Source of the DNA: Cladosporium sp. IMV 00045
Taxonomy: Eukaryota; Ascomycota; Dothideomycetes; Cladosporiales; Cladosporiaceae
Direction: 5' to 3'
Length of the DNA: 21,820 nucleotides
NCBI GenBank assembly: GCA_001931905.2
Contig: MSJI02000321.1
Coordinates: forward strand, 745 to 22,564
Below the pieces are notes generated by a model. The model was not told the DNA's origin and searched no databases. It worked only from the letters and a program-made list of their open reading frames with translations. Each line of letters begins with the position of its first letter. The first letter of the stretch is position 1. Shown here one piece after another: positions 8,699 to 18,000 of the stretch. The translations under genes were made by a program, and so were the position numbers.

Positions 8699-10410
8699 TC
8701 AGTCCAAGTCCTTCCCCGACGAACTATCAACATTCCCCAAATCGTTGTCCGATTCCTCGAACGTCAACTCAAAGCCGAGGGCATCACTCCCATCTGCGTC
8801 GTAGAAACCATCCTCGCCCTCGCCTTCATCAGAAGCAACCACCACCCTCGGAGCCCTGCAAACCATCACCGGCTTGCGCGGCAGAAAGGCAGAGTCGCGG
8901 CTCACTGCGATTGAAAAGAACTCTCAGTCAGTACGAAAGTCATGTTTCCTTCGGTGAGTCTGAACTTAGATGGAACCACTCACGAGAAGCCAGCCTCTTC
9001 GCTACGTGCTCGTTGAATTTCTCGGCGAATGACCACCGAGGCGAACCGAAGTCTTCGCCGTTTGGGCGTTTGAGGTGGAGTTTTGGTGGGAGTTGGGGGA
9101 TGACTGGGAGGGCTTTCTCGTCCGAGCTGGAGTCGGTGGCGGGATCCTCGTCGGACGAGGTTGACGCCGTGGTGGCGGTGGTGAGTCCGTCGCTACTTGC
9201 TTCGAAGTCCAGCTCGCCCACTTCAGAAGGCGGGAAGAGGATGGACGTCCTGACCGTCGTGGCCTCTTCATCGTCATCGTCATCATTACCACCACTCCTC
9301 TTCTCCTCCTCTGCCCTCTCCTTCTCAATAGACCCAACTTCACCCCCCACCGCCCCAAAAATGCACCACTCCACCTCCCCCACCGCTCCATCATCCCAAA
9401 CCACCTCTTCAACAAACCTGCCCCCATCACCAACCCCAACCCCCAACTCCCCACCCTTAACGACCCCCAACCCAAAAGCCCCCGGCAAACTCTCAATCGC
9501 CCTCTCCGCATTCCAAAACGCCAACTCCAAATGCGCGATGAACTTCCTATTCTGCGGGCCGATATCGCTCAGCCACTGTCGGACGGAACTTGTGCAGGGG
9601 TGGGAGAGCGGGAAGCGGAAGAGGTTTTCCGAGTAGAAGATTGGGAGGGAAGTGAGGCGGATGGAGCGGGAGGTTAGTGTTAGGGGAGGCTGGAGGGCGG
9701 TGAGGGAGTGCGCGGTGCAGTGGCTGTGTTGCGAGGGTTAGTTATTGCTTGATTGGTGCTCTGGCTGGGAAAGGGAAGAAAAGGGTGCATCTTTACTAGC
9801 AATCACAAACCATCAACCGCAGCCTTCCCTCGCCATCACTCCCATGCCTCTTATCGACGACGGCTTTGCGCCAGATAGCCTTCTTCACGTCCTCGGGCAG
9901 CGCTTCGATGAGGTTCCTCGGTTTGCGCCAGGTGATTCGATCGCCGTTGGTGAACTCGATGGAGATTCTGGCGATTTCTTCGCTTTTGCCGCCGCTACTG
10001 CTGGATTTGTGCTGATTCTGTTGTTGATTCTTCAGTAGGGAAGCTGGAAGGCTAGATCCATCCTGGCCTCTCCCAATCAAAAGGGGTAGATCTTCCGTCG
10101 ACGAGCCAATAGGTATAATCGACGGCGGTTTTGGGTGTTCTTTGTCCAAGGGAGCGTCGATTCCCCACGTTGAAGTGCTGGTGGCTGTTTTCAAAGAATC
10201 ATCATCGTCATCAATGGACGCCGACAGAGAAGTGTCGCTAAAGTCTCCAATGGCTATGCGTGGTGAGCGGAGAGGGAAAGTCGCTGCGCGTCGAGGGTGG
10301 ACGAGGCGACTGAGGCGTTGGAGGCTTTGGCGGATGTAGACGTAGGCGCGGCCGGGGGTTGGTTGGTCGCGGGTTTTGAAGGAGGTGGTTTGTTGGGTGT
10401 GGGAGTTCAT
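8699..10410 (-). CDS. unknown protein with F-box/2EXR-like core
   Basis: The model has three exons on the minus strand: 10410-9797, 9723-8984 and 8904-8699, coding for 519 residues. Intron 1 (9724-9796) uses GTAAAG, a CTAAC branch and CACAG; intron 2 (8905-8983) uses GTGAGT, CTGAC and CGCAG. All phases agree, and splicing removes stops at both junctions. Residues about 170-275 resemble the short F-box-like (2EXR / DUF7730-type) region common in Pezizomycotina: ALPEDVKKAIW, then FYSENLFRF (234-242), then VRQWLSDIGPQNRKFI (252-267). The rest is low-complexity and acidic, with an Asp/Glu run and a D/E/S-rich C-terminus. In-frame ATGs at 10479 and 10548 could extend the N-terminus; 10410 was chosen for its A at -3 and the loss of low-complexity sequence before it. 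The function is unknown. It lies between two homogentisate-pathway genes. Confidence 0.7.
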
Positions 10411-10747
10411 TGTCGTGTTGATGGGGAGGTGATGTGCTTGTGAAGAGGGTGTAGTCTTTTTGAATTGTTGATGTGTCATAGGTCGTGATTCAGTGATGAT
10501 ATGAGTGCACTTTGCTGTAATGAACAATAGTGTCGAAGATGAAGTCATGATACGAAGAAACGATCATTAAAACCGTCTTAATATGCACTGCAACAGCAAT
10601 GCCTGCGTCGCTTCGAGAAAACCATGAGATGATTCGAGAAGAAGTGAAGAAGTCAAAAGTCAATACCAGAACACATACGAGAGCCTACGAGACTACTCCA
10701 TCACAAGCCAATCCGCGCCAGATGTGGCGCTTCTTTCAAGTACTTCA
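10411..10747. other. spacer: unknown-gene promoter and fumarylacetoacetase 3' end
   Basis: Both flanking genes are on the minus strand, so this 337-nt gap would carry the 3' end of fumarylacetoacetase and the promoter of the unknown gene. No clear TATA box or RNA gene is visible. Confidence 0.4.
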
Positions 10748-12055
10748 TCATTCGAATTTGAGCTCCGCAGCAGGCTCGAGGGTGCCAGAACACTCACCAA
10801 ACCCAACCAAAGCGCCCGGCTCGCTTCCACACACGCCGGAGAAGGCGACTTCGTCATAGTCGGCGAGATAGGTGCGCTTCTCTCCACCCGCGAGTTTCAC
10901 TTCGACCGTGCCGTTCTGGGTCATTTCGAGCAAACAGCCCTTTTCATTCTCTGCACGTCCGGAGATGGTGCCGCTGCCAAGGAGGTCACCGACGTTGAAC
11001 GGACAGCCACCGATGGTGTGGTGAGCCAACATCTGCGGGAAGGAGAAGAGCAGATTCTTCGACGAGACCTCGCTCACAGTGGTGGTTTTGCCATCGTGCG
11101 TAGTGATGTTGACATTCAGATCGATGTCGAAGTGGCTCTCCCTCTTTTTCTCGTCGAGGTACGGAAGCGGCTTCGTCTTCGTCGGGATGCCGTGAGCGGC
11201 GAACGGCTCCAGTGCATCCATCAAGACCACCCACGGGCTGATGGACGTTCCGAAGTTCTTGCTGTGAACGGGTCCGAGTGGCTGATACTCCCATGCTTGA
11301 ATGTCACGTGCCGACCAGTCGTTCATCAAGACCATGCCAAAGAGGTAATCTGGAGCATCTTCGATACGGATGACATCGCCCATGTCGGAGTTGGCGCAGA
11401 CGAAGCACCCCAGCTCGAGCTCGAAATCAAGCTTGCGGCTTGGGGAAAGAATCGGCTGCTTGACCTCAGCGGAATGGTTTTCCAAGATCTGGCCATTCGG
11501 GCGTTGAATGGGCGTTCCACTGACGACGACGCTTGAAGCTCTGCCGTGATAGCCGACTGGCATGTGAGTGTAGTTTGGCTGAAGAGCATTCTCTTCGCCA
11601 CGGAACAAGGTTCCAACATTGTGCGCGTGGTTTAAGCCGGCATAAAAGTCGGTGTAATCACCGATCTTCATTGGCAGATGGTTCTCGCACTGCTCCAACT
11701 GGAGCAGAGCTTTCTTGCGTAGGTCGAAGTTGCGTTGGAGGACCTCTGGAAATGGACCTCCATTGAGGAGGACGCTTTGCAAGTACTCTCTGACGATGGT
11801 GTGGTACTCGCGCGTGAGGGCGGCGAAGGCGTTCAACGTCGGCTCGAGGAAGACGCTCTGGTAGGGCTGGATGGTCGACAGGGCTGAAAAGCCGTTGCCC
11901 TCGGTGAACGCTGCGAGGTCAAGGGCATATTCGCCAATGGCAATGGCTGGACGCGGCTTCTTGTTATCGGCAGTTGAGATGATGCCGAAAGGGATGTTGT
12001 AGATGGAGAAGTGGGATTTGGGGTCAACGTCGACCCAGGAAGTGAGAGGCGCCAT
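10748..12055 (-). CDS. fahA: fumarylacetoacetase
   Basis: This is an intronless gene of 435 codons. It performs the last step of phenylalanine/tyrosine catabolism, hydrolysing 4-fumarylacetoacetate to fumarate and acetoacetate in the cytosol. An N-terminal SH3-like part is followed by the catalytic domain. Residues matching the mammalian active site are present: metal ligands Asp136 (in DYTDFY), Glu212 and Glu214 (in FELELG) and Asp246 (in LMNDWSARD), the catalytic His143, Gln253 and Lys266 (in HSKNFGTSISPW). GTISG near the C-terminus is another family block. Length is slightly above the animal enzyme (about 420). The start at 12055 gives the usual short N-terminus before SHFSIYNIPFG. It is divergent from homogentisate dioxygenase, the arrangement known for fahA/hmgA in Aspergillus nidulans, so co-regulation is likely. 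Confidence 0.96.
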   Translation of the reverse strand: MAPLTSWVDVDPKSHFSIYNIPFGIISTADNKKPRPAIAIGEYALDLAAFTEGNGFSALSTIQPYQSVFLEPTLNAFAALTREYHTIVREYLQSVLLNGGPFPEVLQRNFDLRKKALLQLEQCENHLPMKIGDYTDFYAGLNHAHNVGTLFRGEENALQPNYTHMPVGYHGRASSVVVSGTPIQRPNGQILENHSAEVKQPILSPSRKLDFELELGCFVCANSDMGDVIRIEDAPDYLFGMVLMNDWSARDIQAWEYQPLGPVHSKNFGTSISPWVVLMDALEPFAAHGIPTKTKPLPYLDEKKRESHFDIDLNVNITTHDGKTTTVSEVSSKNLLFSFPQMLAHHTIGGCPFNVGDLLGSGTISGRAENEKGCLLEMTQNGTVEVKLAGGEKRTYLADYDEVAFSGVCGSEPGALVGFGECSGTLEPAAELKFE

Positions 12056-12773
12056 TGTAGCGCCTTCAATGGATTGAGAGGTCCTGGTGAGGGTGGTTTA
12101 GTTGATGCTGTTGCTGCCACTGCTGGCAGCTCCGAGAGCAAGGACGCAAGGTGAAGTTGTTGATGCCGCTTTGGGGATTGGATCAGCGAGATACGACAGG
12201 ACCCGGCCACCTACCAATGCCAGGCTGTCGGCTTACAGATGGTGTCCACGGCAAGTAGCTGAGCAGTGATGTCCAAGGGAGTAGTACGGTCAATGGTGGG
12301 AGGGTGCGTTGTTCGAATGTCGAGCTCTGTTTGACATTCCGCCGTGACGGTTGTCTTTCCGCAGGGAGAGCTCGATGCGGGGTCGGTTTGGGTGTCTCAT
12401 TTCATCACAGCTCACACGAGCAACCCCGCTGAGGGGCACGCGAGCCATCGTGATCAGAAGCGTTTGCAGAAGTGAATATTGGATTGGCACTACTGCGGTG
12501 CCGTATATACCGACGCGGAATGATGTCCACGGCGGAAGCATGCGCGAGGATGTGCGGAAGTGAAGTCTAGTGCCGTTCGCCTTTGACCCGAGGACGTTGG
12601 TGGGTTGTTTGGTGGAGCATGTCGCTTCTCCACAATCTCACCCCAGACGTGAGAACAGGAGCGAATAGATATAATCAACGCCACCTCAGGTTGATGCCAA
12701 CGATCGATTAATGCGGCAAGAAGCTTAGTCGGTGATATCTTTTTTTTTAATCGCCAACTTACAGTTTCTCATA
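12056..12773. promoter_or_regulatory. shared divergent promoter, fumarylacetoacetase / homogentisate dioxygenase
   Basis: These 718 nt lie between the two start codons. A TATAAT box at 12670-12675 is about 100 nt before the dioxygenase ATG, and a palindromic TATATA lies at 12504-12509. Two matches to the fungal CreA repressor consensus SYGGRG face each other: GCGGGG at 12377-12382 and CCCCGC at 12424-12429. An AATCGCCAACTTACAG stretch ends 9 nt before the dioxygenase ATG and could be a leader-intron acceptor. Short consensus matches are expected by chance, so the sites are only candidates. Confidence 0.45.
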
Positions 12774-14207
12774 ATGCCAGTCACAGAATTCAAGCTCGCC
12801 GAGAAATACCAATACCTCAGTGGCTTCAACAGCTACCACGAGACAGAAGCAGTGGAGGGAGCGTTGCCGATCGGAGCCAACAACCCACAGAAAGCGCCTC
12901 TAGGTCTCTACAACGAGAAACTATCCGGCACCGCATTCACGGCACCCAGGCATGAAAATCAGCAGACCTGGCTGTATCGCATATTGCCAGCCAGCGCCCA
13001 TTCACCTTTCGAGCCCAGAGAAAGCTCGACTTACAACACCAACCCCGAGAACAAGCCCCACGAGAAGATCCACCAGATACCCAACCAGCTGAGATGGGAT
13101 CCCTTCGACCTGGACGAGTCCGTGGACTGGGTGCACGCGCTTCATCTAGTCGCCGGCGCGGGCGATCCTACCGTGAAGAGTGGTCTGGGCATCTTCATCT
13201 ACGCCGCTGGTAAAGACATGGATGCCAACGACGCATTTTACAGCGCGGACGGCGACTTCCTCATCGTGCCGCAACATGGCGCGCTCGACATCCAGACAGA
13301 GTTGGGTAGACTTCTCGTGCGGCCCAACGAGATCTGTGTCATCCCGCGTGGCATTCGGTATCGCGTCACCCTGCCGGAAGGGCCTGTTCGAGGATATATC
13401 TGCGAGCTGTATCAGAACCATTTCACGCTGCCAGAACTGGGACCCATGGGCAGTAATGCACTGGCAAACTCTCGAGATTTCCAAGCGCCCGTCGCTTCAT
13501 TCATCGAGAACAACGACGGCACCAACACCTACACCATCCTATCCAAATTCGCCGGCCACCTCTTCGCAGCGAAGCAGAACCACACACCCTTCGACGTAGT
13601 CGCCTGGCACGGCAATTACTACCCGTACAAATACGACCTGGGCCGCTTCAACACCATGGGCAGCATAAGCTACGACCACCCGGACCCGAGCATCTTCACC
13701 GTGCTGACGGCGCAGTCGGACCACGCCGGCACCGCGATCGCCGACTTCGTAATCTTCCCTCCTCGCTGGCTGGTGCAGGAAGACACCTTCCGCCCGCCCT
13801 GGTACCACCGCAACACGATGAGCGAGTTCATGGGCCTGATCCACGGGCAGTACGACGCGAAGACGGGCGGCGGCTTCCAGCCCGCCGGCGCGTCGCTGCA
13901 CAACGTCATGTCCGCTCACGGGCCGGATGCGGCGACGCACGAGAAGGCGTCGAATGCGGAGTTGAAGCCTATGAAGGTTGGTGAGGGGAGTATGGCGTTT
14001 ATGTTTGAGTCGTGCTTCATGGTTGGTGTGACGGATTGGGGGTTGAAGAAGTGTCAGAAGGTCCAGTCGGATTATAACGCTGAGAGTTGGGAGGGGCTGA
14101 AGCCGCATTTCAAGAGGCCTACGCCGGGGAAGATTGAGAATGATGTTCCTGGGGTTGTTGAGGGGGATATCGGTGATAAAGGCCAGGTGCCGCACTGGAC
14201 ATCTTAA
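12774..14207 (+). CDS. hmgA: homogentisate 1,2-dioxygenase
   Basis: This is an intronless gene of 477 codons. The enzyme is a cupin-type non-haem iron dioxygenase that opens the ring of homogentisate to maleylacetoacetate. The iron ligands are recognisable from the human enzyme: His345 in PPWYHRN, Glu351 in MSEFMG and His382 in MSAHGPD; the active-site His279 lies in [13 protein letters not shown]. The family N-terminus [16 protein letters not shown] is complete. The ATG at 12774 was preferred over an in-frame ATG at 12732, because the extra 14 residues are hydrophobic, outside the family pattern and preceded by a T-run. The C-terminus runs some 25 residues past the usual end. Loss of this enzyme in fungi causes homogentisate build-up and pyomelanin. 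Maleylacetoacetate isomerase, the next enzyme, is not in the window. Confidence 0.96.
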   Translation: MPVTEFKLAEKYQYLSGFNSYHETEAVEGALPIGANNPQKAPLGLYNEKLSGTAFTAPRHENQQTWLYRILPASAHSPFEPRESSTYNTNPENKPHEKIHQIPNQLRWDPFDLDESVDWVHALHLVAGAGDPTVKSGLGIFIYAAGKDMDANDAFYSADGDFLIVPQHGALDIQTELGRLLVRPNEICVIPRGIRYRVTLPEGPVRGYICELYQNHFTLPELGPMGSNALANSRDFQAPVASFIENNDGTNTYTILSKFAGHLFAAKQNHTPFDVVAWHGNYYPYKYDLGRFNTMGSISYDHPDPSIFTVLTAQSDHAGTAIADFVIFPPRWLVQEDTFRPPWYHRNTMSEFMGLIHGQYDAKTGGGFQPAGASLHNVMSAHGPDAATHEKASNAELKPMKVGEGSMAFMFESCFMVGVTDWGLKKCQKVQSDYNAESWEGLKPHFKRPTPGKIENDVPGVVEGDIGDKGQVPHWTS

Positions 14208-14560
14208 GGGGTTGTGGTTGGTAGCATACATCTAGTGGGTTAAATAGCAGATTGCAGACAATACTTTCCATCAGCAGCTAAGACCTTACATGCTGACGTT
14301 TGATCGAATGTGTTCGAGATCGACATGTTATACAGTGGGTTGATCTGCATTTATATTTGTGAGTATGTACAAGAGTAGACAGCCACCTCACCGCTTCAGC
14401 GGCAGAATTCAAAGCCCGGCCCAAAAAAAGCGGGTCCCAAACTCTTTCACACCCAAAAAAGTTGCCTCGCTGCTCTAGATCTTATCGTTCGTTCGGAAGC
14501 GGTTTTCAAAACCCCATTCCTTTCACCACACCACCACAACAAAAACAACACTTGCCAACC
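14208..14560. other. spacer and promoter of the Nug1-like gene
   Basis: These 353 nt carry the 3' end of homogentisate dioxygenase and the promoter of the next gene. An A-run-rich, CT-containing stretch (about 14425-14560) looks like the leader, ending in TTGCCAACCATG. Nothing else is recognised. Confidence 0.5.
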
Positions 14561-15514
14561 ATGAAGGTCGGCAAGCCCACAAGCAAGCGCCAGTCGACGC
14601 GCCTGCGGCACAACATCAAGAAGAAATCCGCCGAGAAGCAGCGCAAAGACCGCAAAGCGGCGAAGAACAACCCGCAATGGCGCAGCCGGCTGAAGAAGGA
14701 CCCGGGCATCCCCAACGCACTGCCGTTCAAGGCGCAGATTCTGGCCGAGATCGAGGAGCGCAAGCGCAAAAACGAGGAGGAGCAGCTGCAGAGGAGGGAG
14801 ATGGCCAAGGCTCGCAGAGAGGGCAAGGCGGTTGTCGACGAGCCGCTTCCGGGGCCTAGTGGACGTGCTGCTGCGGGCGCGCTCGAGCACGAGGTCGAGA
14901 TGGATGCCGATATGGATGTGGAGGATGATGGCAGCAATCCTATGGCTGCGCTGCTTGCTTCGGCGCAAGCGAGGGCTATGGCACACGAGGATGACGATGA
15001 TGAGGAGGACGACGAGGATGACGACGATGAGGAAGGCTGGGGCGGTGTTGCGGACGAGAAGAAGAAGGCACCCAACGCACAACCTGCGAAGAAAGTTCTG
15101 CCCAAGCAAGCGCTCGCCGACCCCATCAAAGCCGTCTCCGCGCTCATGGAGCGCATGCAGCAGACTGAGGACGGCGTGCAGCGCTTGATCGACTACTACC
15201 AACTCCCTCCCATCGTCACAGCCAACAGCGACCTTCCGACGAGATTCCTGGTTGACGTTGCGAGGAAGCGCGGCAGGCTTGGGCGAGGCGGTGTGCCGAA
15301 CCTGCACGCCGCGTCGCTCGTCGTGCTTAACGATGTCAACGAGGACAGAGTACGCTTGCCGACTGTGCAGGAGACGAAGAAGGCGGATCCCAAGGGCAAG
15401 GGCAAGGGTCAGTCGCAGGTCACGATTGTGCAGACGATGGCGGAGCCTTTCAAGATCGCCGGGCTGTTTGGCGATAACGAGGGTGTCGCTGACGAGATGG
15501 TGGTGGAGACTTGA
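14561..15514 (+). CDS. Nug1/Grn1-like nucleolar protein without a GTPase domain
   Basis: This is an intronless gene of 317 codons. Residues 1-90 are a clear GNL3/Nug1 N-terminal domain: basic, starting MKVGKPTSKR, with WRSRLKKDPGIPN (40-52). The segment SNPMAALLASAQARA (125-139) and the acidic run around 143-158 also match Nug1. Residues 186-262 match the Nug1 C-terminal helical region (ADPIKAV, then VARKRGRLGRGGVPN at 233-247). Between the two, where Nug1 proteins carry about 250-300 residues of circularly permuted GTPase, there are only about 25 residues; no NKxD, GxxNxGKS or DxxG motif is present. Nug1 is a nucleolar 60S assembly GTPase, so this protein may bind the same sites but cannot hydrolyse GTP. 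It could be a paralogue, or a deletion in the gene or assembly. An ATG 33 codons upstream is unlikely to be the start. Confidence 0.8.
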   Translation: MKVGKPTSKRQSTRLRHNIKKKSAEKQRKDRKAAKNNPQWRSRLKKDPGIPNALPFKAQILAEIEERKRKNEEEQLQRREMAKARREGKAVVDEPLPGPSGRAAAGALEHEVEMDADMDVEDDGSNPMAALLASAQARAMAHEDDDDEEDDEDDDDEEGWGGVADEKKKAPNAQPAKKVLPKQALADPIKAVSALMERMQQTEDGVQRLIDYYQLPPIVTANSDLPTRFLVDVARKRGRLGRGGVPNLHAASLVVLNDVNEDRVRLPTVQETKKADPKGKGKGQSQVTIVQTMAEPFKIAGLFGDNEGVADEMVVET

Positions 15515-16207
15515 GCTGCGCTCTGAGGATCGTCTTGGATTGATACCCAAAGGGAAAGGGATTCACGGCAAGAGGATCATTAAATTCGAAGCGGACTTTC
15601 TCAATGCGAACCCAGCCAATATGCGTGGAGTTGAGGACTTATCGCCGCACGACAAAGATGTTAAAAGTACTTGTTATTAGACCAGGCGCACTGGGACAAG
15701 AGGGAACGGCGTAAAAGGCGAGAAATGGTTTGTTACTCGATAATCGGCATATTGGCATATTGGAGCAAGCGATGTCTATGTGCTGTGCTATACGATGGCT
15801 GCATTCGCGGTACTTGAAAGACTGCCGGATAAATGGCGCAAAAAACTTTCAGCAGGATGGTCGCGATTATCTCTGCTGGTGGTTATATACAATACAATGC
15901 AAGATACAAGTCCTCACGAATTGATTGATGTTGTAAAACACCGGAGCATTGCCACCAACCACATGCATATAGAAATCAAAATCGAGAGCTGTCGTAGAAT
16001 CAAGTACCAAGGAAAATCAGAGTTTAACCTCGGAAGGATTCATGTCTCCAAAGCAAGTCTCTCGGTCTTCTCTCCCGCCCAAACAAAAAGCCGCCCTCTC
16101 ATAACCGGGGAATTTCTCCTTCGGCGTGACAATCGTCCGCCTCGACTTCGCCCTCCGCGCCATCCGCCCACCCACACCCCTCCAGAACGAGATACGCGCG
16201 CCGCGTC
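15515..16207. other. spacer without a supported gene
   Basis: This 693-nt gap lies between the Nug1-like gene and the Zn2Cys6 gene. It is more AT-rich than the genes. A frame open from 15780 to 16337 has no coding-like composition or recognisable motif and runs into the first intron of the next gene. No tRNA or repeat was found. Confidence 0.5.
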
Positions 16208-17307
16208 ATGTCAAAACCCTCTCAAGCGTTTGCCCAGGTCAGAGATCCCGTATGTAACTAAAAAGAGATCACCTGTTGCCGATGGCTCTCATGTGAAAAA
16301 CGCCGGTCACATTGCGCCTTTCGGTGTGGGATTCTAGTGTTCTCTTAGGCTGACCAGGTTGCCTCGGCTGCGATTTTGTAGCCTTCATCGTCGTCGTCGT
16401 CCGCGCAGCAAAACCCTCTGTCATGCGAGGTATGCCGTCGGCGCAAGACCAAGGTAAGGCCAGGACTTGGGGGTGGGAAGCTCGCGTAAAAATGGCTAAG
16501 AGGGAGGAATAATTACTTGGACATTACGGTCTTGCTAATATAGTCCTCTATCCTTCCACAGTGTGACCGCAAACTGTAAGCCCTTCCTCCCCATCCATCC
16601 ATGGTCGTCGCTCGCTCCATGGCGCCTTCGCCACCGTCTCAATGGCCATGTCGACAACAACACCACCATCAACTAACACCCCTCCCAGCCCCTCGTGCAC
16701 GCACTGCATCGACGCAAAAGTCACCTGCCACTACCCCGAAGCCAAACAACGCGGCCCCCAAGTCGGCTACCTCGCCGTCCTCGAAACCCGACTCGTAAAC
16801 ACCGAAGCAGTCCTCTACGATGCCCTAACGAAACTCTACCACGCGCAACAAGCCGCGCAGACAGGCGAGAGCGCCAGCAGCGTTCCCTCCGAACCCGTCG
16901 ACCGCGTCGTCAAGCGCCTGCAAGAGCGCTACGCCACCATGCCGTACTCGGCCAAAACGAGCGAATGGAACCAGCAGCCCCTCCTAGCCGAAGACGACCG
17001 GCAGCGCTGGTGGCTGGCGCACCAGCAGATTCTGAGCGAAGGCGAGTCACCTTACGGGACGGCGGATTTGCTGGAAAGGCGCAAGCGCGCCATGAGCCAT
17101 TCCAGCACCGTGGACGCCGGCGAACCCGGTTTCATCGACGAGAGGAGGCGCTCGTCAAGACCGCCTTTTTCGCCCGCAGAGGGGAGGGCGGCGGTGGTGG
17201 AGCAGCCGCTTTCGTCGAATCCGTCGCCTGGTGTGAATATTCCGGCGAATGTCGATCCGGAGATCGCGGCAGAGCTGGATGAGGAGCAGTTGCAGAAGTA
17301 TTTCTGA
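16208..17307 (+). CDS. Zn2Cys6 transcription factor, short
   Basis: There are four exons: 16208-16249, 16382-16453, 16562-16575 and 16689-17307, coding for 248 residues. Introns have GTATGT, GTAAGG and GTAAGC donors and branch points CTGAC, CTAAT and CTAAC; all phases fit. The 14-nt third exon is required to build the zinc cluster. Spliced, residues 29-56 form a full binuclear cluster: C-x2-C-x6-C-x6-C-x2-C-x6-C, with the family's KTKCDRKLPSC core. A short linker and a likely coiled-coil segment (YLAVLETRL onwards) follow. No fungal-specific middle domain is present, and the C-terminal half is Ser/Pro/Glu-rich. The first exon is the least certain: it was chosen because a TAG blocks the frame just before the second exon and an ATG with a good in-phase donor lies upstream. 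It sits 2 kb from homogentisate dioxygenase and is a candidate regulator of that pathway, by position only. Confidence 0.8.
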
Positions 17308-17956
17308 GGGATGGGAAATGGTGTGTTGTTGTTTTTGGACCTGTTGGGCTTGTGCTCCTTTTTTATGGGAGAAGAGGTCGGACTGCGCCTCTTCCACGGG
17401 TCATGTTTGGCTTTCAAGCTCGCCGGTTTGAGTGACTTGCGTCCTGATTCGGAGATAGCGGTTGAGACTGCTTGCTCGATGATGTTGTGGACGAATTTCT
17501 CTTTCTTCTTGCTGTTGTGGCTGTGTGGGCAAGCCATGGCTCCTACTTATTGTTAATCATCTCTTCTGTATCCATTTGTACATACTGTACCGAATGTACA
17601 TGCGAACAAAATCTGCATCCCCTACCGGATCTCGCTGTTTCCTTGCATGACACTCTGGGCAGTGCTGTTTTCGGCGGCGCAGTGGGTCCAAAAGCGAGGA
17701 TTCTCCATTGAGATACCCTCCGGCAAGGGGAACGGAGCGCCCTGTGTTCTGATGTTTTGTGGCTTCCTGACAGGCGCCGTGCGAGATAGATAATGTACAA
17801 TAGCTGCACGGTCCATAACCGGTTATACTCTTGACAAAGACCAGATCCAAGAAACACCCACTCTGCAGAGCAAGATGCGAAATGAACGATGAAGAAACAC
17901 CAAACGCCTCGCCGCCCAAACGAAACAAAAAGCACAAAGATCGCAAGGTCAATCTC
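17308..17956. other. convergent spacer
   Basis: This 649-nt gap lies between the Zn2Cys6 gene and GOS1, which end towards each other. Both strands have open frames of 60-160 codons overlapping each other and the flanking genes; none has a domain. I see no RNA gene or terminal repeat here. Confidence 0.5.
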
Positions 17957-18000
17957 TCCTCCTCCTCCTCCTCCTCCTCCTCCTCCTCCTCCTCCTCCTC
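17957..18000. repeat. (TCC)14 microsatellite touching the GOS1 stop codon
   Basis: Fourteen perfect TCC units run from 17957 to 17998, plus a final TC. That TC is part of the GOS1 stop codon (TCA on the plus strand at 17999-18001). On the GOS1 transcript the order is therefore TGA followed at once by a GGA run, in the 3' untranslated region. Confidence 0.95.

Noticed and set aside
8911..9636. Plus-strand open frame of 241 codons
   Set aside because: It lies antisense to the second exon of the unknown gene, whose splice sites and motifs fit; its Ser-rich content mirrors the acidic exon.
13539..14231. Minus-strand open frame of 230 codons
   Set aside because: Antisense to homogentisate dioxygenase, with no domain.
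14447..15550. Minus-strand open frame of 367 codons, longer than the Nug1-like gene it covers
   Set aside because: It is the antisense of a gene with clear family blocks; its leucine/valine/isoleucine runs are the mirror of the Asp/Glu runs.
15780..16337. Plus-strand frame of 185 codons
   Set aside because: No domain, mixed composition, and it overlaps the first exon and intron of the Zn2Cys6 gene in another frame.
17052..17537. Minus-strand frame with a basic, Lys/Ser-rich start
   Set aside because: It overlaps the 3' exon of the Zn2Cys6 gene and its downstream region, with no domain or splice support.
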